Made by a program: the position numbers and the translations under genes. From contig NZ_JARBTM010000009.1 in the NCBI RefSeq assembly GCF_029240175.1, positions 41,556-105,555 on the forward strand: a DNA stretch of 64,000 bases, given 5' to 3'. The notes below the pieces were generated by a model. That model did not search any database. It saw only the letters and a list, made by a program, of their open reading frames with translations, and was not told the origin of the DNA. This document shows positions 61,401 through 64,000 of the stretch, piece by piece. Source of the DNA: Anaerosolibacter sp. (lineage in GTDB: Bacteria > Bacillota > Clostridia > Peptostreptococcales > Thermotaleaceae). Numbering within the stretch: the stretch's first letter is position 1; the number at the start of each line of letters is the position of its first letter.

Positions 61401-63860
61401 GTGGAGTGGACAATACCTGGTTCAAATATAATCCAACATGCATTGCCTGAAGGTGCAAAAGTCATAGAAACACAAGGACCCAACGGTATCAAAGAGATAC
61501 AAAGGGGCCATATGGATGGGGATGGAACATCTGAAATTGCTATTGGCTACATGATGAATGACGAGCCTTATGTATTGATTTTAAAAAGTAATGGGGTGAG
61601 AGGATATCGTCGTATTATCATCAAGGGAAGGGGATATGGAATCAATTATTTAGGTTTTGTTAATATCACAAGTCGAGAGCGTAAAGATTTGTTGATCGGA
61701 TGGAAGATGGGTGCAATTTGGGGAGACTTAGATATTTACAGAACAGGACACCATATGCTTAGTAAGATTTTCAAGGAAATACCCTATAGCAGGATAGAGA
61801 TTACAGACGTATCAGGAAAAGATGGGAAAGCAGAAATTGCGATTTGGATACATGATACGGGTGAAGCTTATAAAATCGATGTCTTTCGTTGGAACGGAGA
61901 GACATTAGTTGCTGCGGAAGATGCATACCCTAAGTATTTTAGAAAAGTGGTAAGCTATTATGAGAAAAAAGTAAAAGAGATGCCGGATGCTGCATTTTAC
62001 TGGTATTACTTAGCCGATACCCAGCTGAAAGCGGGTATGCCAGAGCAAGCATTGAAAACCATTGAAAAAGGGATGGCTTTAGGAATGGAGTATCCAGGCA
62101 AGGATGCTTTTGAAGAGTTAAGAAACAAAGTACTGGATGTTTTAGGGCATAGAAATATTAGATTATATCTAGCCTCAAAACCTGAAATTGGTGGAACAAA
62201 ATGGGGATATATCAATGACAAAGGAAAGTTCTGTATTGGAGCCCATTATGAGTGGGCTGAGGATTTTCAAAAAAACGAATTAGCAGTGGTTACGTTAGAT
62301 AATCGTTCAGGCCTTATCAATCAAAAGGGAAATTACGTGATAACACCTAAGTATGAAAGTATTGGGGAATTTGCAGAAGGCAGGGCAATTGCATGGAACT
62401 CAAAGGAATCGTTATTGATTGATGAAAAAGGAAATGTGATGTTTAAGTCGAAAAATTTTATCGGCGGGATGCAGGAAGGCAGATCTCAGTTTAGTATAGA
62501 AAATGAGAACAATGAGATATTATATGGTTTTATTGATAGAAATGGAGAAATCGTTATACAGCCAACCTATAAAACTGCAGGGAATTTTCATCATGGGAAA
62601 GCGGTAGTGCAGCTTCGGGATCAGAACTATGCAATCATAGATATGTACGGGAAAGTATTACGGTCATTCAATTATGCCTTCGTCGGAGATTTGCATGAAG
62701 GACTATTACCATTTAAACTTACTACAGACGGAAAATTTGGGTTCATAGATGAATACGGAAAAGTAGTCATCACACCTCAATTTGATGGGGTACAGGGTTT
62801 TAAAGATGGCAAAGCTATCGTTAGCTTAGATGAAAACTATATACCTAAATATGGTCTAATTGATAGAACAGGAAGATTTATTTTACAACCAAAATATAAC
62901 GATATAAGATTTTTAGGAGAAGGAAGAATCGCAGTAGGTATACCTATAAATGCTGACGTTCCATTTGCAGGATCAAGATACGCTATTGGTGATTTGGATG
63001 GTTCACTGTTTACTGATTTCATATACTATGACATCACCGATTATCGAGAGGGTATTTCATCGGTCAATGATGGCGCTACAACATTTTTCATTGATCAGAA
63101 TGGGAAAAAAGTGATGAATTTGCCCACAGTTAAAGGGGCGGGAACCCTCAGGGCCCAAGGCAATCTCATCAAAGCAAATGTTGACCAGCGGATCAGCTAT
63201 TATGATAAATCAGGAAAAATCATATGGAAACAAGACAATACTATTGGATTGAATGATAAATATATAGTGAAAGAAAAGAAATATCAACCGAACCGAAATT
63301 ATTTGGTATATTATCCAGAAATTAAAGGTATGAAGGATAATGCCATGCAAGAGCAAGTCAATGAAAAGCTACGTAAATTGGCTCAGGCAGAAGGCATCGA
63401 TAGAGAGAAAGAACTTGCATATAGCTATCAAGGAGATTATAATGTAACTTTCTTTCGAAAGAACCTAGTGGTGATTGAAATTACAGGCTATAATTATCCA
63501 TTTGGTGCGGCCCATGGCATGCCTACCATGATCTATACCCATGTCGATTTGGTGAGCGGTGCGTTCTATAGGCTAAAAGACCTGTTTAAATCCAACAGCA
63601 ATTATGTAGGGAGACTAAGTGATATTATTAGGAAACAAATCATCAGCCAAGGTGATGATTCATCGGTATGGTTAGATAGCTATAAAGGAATTACAGAAGA
63701 TCAACCATTTTTTATTTCTGAGGCCGGACTAAATATTTACTTTTACCCTTATGATATAGCCCCCTATGCTGCTGGGTTTCCAACCTTTAAAATACCTTTT
63801 AAGGAAATTGCAGACATCATCAACGAAAAAGGTGACTTCTGGAAATCCTTTCATCATTAG
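61401..63860 (+). CDS. WG-repeat protein with C-terminal DUF3298 domain
   Basis: An 819-residue protein. Residues 10-170 have an FG-GAP/VCBS-like pattern (GHMDGDGTSEIAIGY). Residues 180-245 look like a tetratricopeptide helix pair (YWYYLADTQLKAGMPEQALKTIEKG). From about 260 to 600 come about eight WG repeats of the type KWGYINDKGKFCI, YGFIDRNGEIVIQPTY and KFGFIDEYGKVVITPQF. The last 180 residues resemble DUF3298, known from RsiV-like proteins (NYPFGAAHGMPTM). There is no signal peptide or membrane anchor. The start is a GTG eight bases after GGAGG; an ATG at 61386 overlaps that site. It stands alone; the function is unknown. Confidence 0.8.
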   Translation: MEWTIPGSNIIQHALPEGAKVIETQGPNGIKEIQRGHMDGDGTSEIAIGYMMNDEPYVLILKSNGVRGYRRIIIKGRGYGINYLGFVNITSRERKDLLIGWKMGAIWGDLDIYRTGHHMLSKIFKEIPYSRIEITDVSGKDGKAEIAIWIHDTGEAYKIDVFRWNGETLVAAEDAYPKYFRKVVSYYEKKVKEMPDAAFYWYYLADTQLKAGMPEQALKTIEKGMALGMEYPGKDAFEELRNKVLDVLGHRNIRLYLASKPEIGGTKWGYINDKGKFCIGAHYEWAEDFQKNELAVVTLDNRSGLINQKGNYVITPKYESIGEFAEGRAIAWNSKESLLIDEKGNVMFKSKNFIGGMQEGRSQFSIENENNEILYGFIDRNGEIVIQPTYKTAGNFHHGKAVVQLRDQNYAIIDMYGKVLRSFNYAFVGDLHEGLLPFKLTTDGKFGFIDEYGKVVITPQFDGVQGFKDGKAIVSLDENYIPKYGLIDRTGRFILQPKYNDIRFLGEGRIAVGIPINADVPFAGSRYAIGDLDGSLFTDFIYYDITDYREGISSVNDGATTFFIDQNGKKVMNLPTVKGAGTLRAQGNLIKANVDQRISYYDKSGKIIWKQDNTIGLNDKYIVKEKKYQPNRNYLVYYPEIKGMKDNAMQEQVNEKLRKLAQAEGIDREKELAYSYQGDYNVTFFRKNLVVIEITGYNYPFGAAHGMPTMIYTHVDLVSGAFYRLKDLFKSNSNYVGRLSDIIRKQIISQGDDSSVWLDSYKGITEDQPFFISEAGLNIYFYPYDIAPYAAGFPTFKIPFKEIADIINEKGDFWKSFHH

Positions 63861-63932
63861 AGATTTCTTAAAAATTAATCATAAAAAGGTGCGGATTTCT
63901 CCCAATGTCATTAAGTTAGTTTAAAAAGAATC

Positions 63933-63985
63933 AAAACAGTCATAGTTTGATTTCTAGTGAAATTGAACTATGACTGTTTTTGTTT
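63933..63985. terminator. Terminator of the WG-repeat gene
   Basis: AAAACAGTCATAGTT / AACTATGACTGTTTT with T run. Nothing else is seen to the end of the window. Confidence 0.85.
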
Positions 63986-64000
63986 CCAATACACTACATT

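Overview
The window looks like a stretch of chromosome from a low-GC, anaerobic, endospore-forming Clostridia; an Alkaliphilus/Natronincola-like organism would fit, but I cannot name the species. The reasons are AT-rich intergenic DNA with strong AGGAGG-type ribosome sites, several T-box leaders, an Agr-type peptide locus, CgeB-like spore proteins, perfect Spo0A boxes, a YjfB-like motility peptide, a molybdenum xanthine dehydrogenase and a LarA-type racemase. I see no rRNA, tRNA, CRISPR array, insertion sequence or prophage.

Layout. 0-6.5 kb: a six-repeat beta-propeller lectin-like protein, then three DEAD-box RNA helicases around a cold-shock protein. 6.5-13 kb: signalling, with a PAS-GGDEF-HD-GYP protein and an agr-like locus made of a kinase-less sensor-type membrane protein, AgrB, AgrD and a membrane GGDEF/HD-GYP enzyme in place of the usual AgrC/AgrA pair. 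13-16 kb: a GNAT acetyltransferase and a membrane-anchored PQQ-type propeller. 16-23 kb: an isoleucine operon of the citramalate pathway (ilvC-cimA-leuC-leuD-leuB) behind an Ile T-box, with a divergent Ile T-box that controls only a 68-residue unknown protein. 23-26 kb: a second soluble PAS-GGDEF-HD-GYP protein. 26-31 kb: a guanine-class purine riboswitch in front of the xanthine dehydrogenase and purine permease genes. 31-36.5 kb: small metabolic and transport genes, a PLP desulfhydrase, an EamA exporter, an ABC ATPase, a YjfB-like peptide and a D-2-hydroxyacid dehydrogenase. 36.5-45 kb: a paralogue of the small T-box protein, ilvN-ilvB behind a Leu T-box, hom-aspartokinase, and leuA behind a Leu T-box. 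45-54 kb: a DUF1846 protein, NAD-malic enzyme with LarA, a heterodimeric ABC exporter and a small protein-kinase-like protein. 54-64 kb: a fourth helicase, a TtcA-like protein, a presumed spore-glycan cluster (two CgeB-like proteins, a UDP-sugar dehydrogenase, an epimerase) and a WG-repeat protein.

How it works together. The branched-chain genes form one network sensed by uncharged tRNA. The citramalate/LeuCDB branch and IlvC carry Ile (AUC) specifiers, while acetolactate synthase and LeuA carry Leu (CUC) specifiers. Two paralogous small proteins of unknown function carry their own Ile T-boxes; these are the best candidates for something undescribed. A dispersed element of about 94 bp sits between T-box and first gene in two of the leaders. 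The second candidate is the agr locus whose only evident signalling output is a c-di-GMP enzyme.
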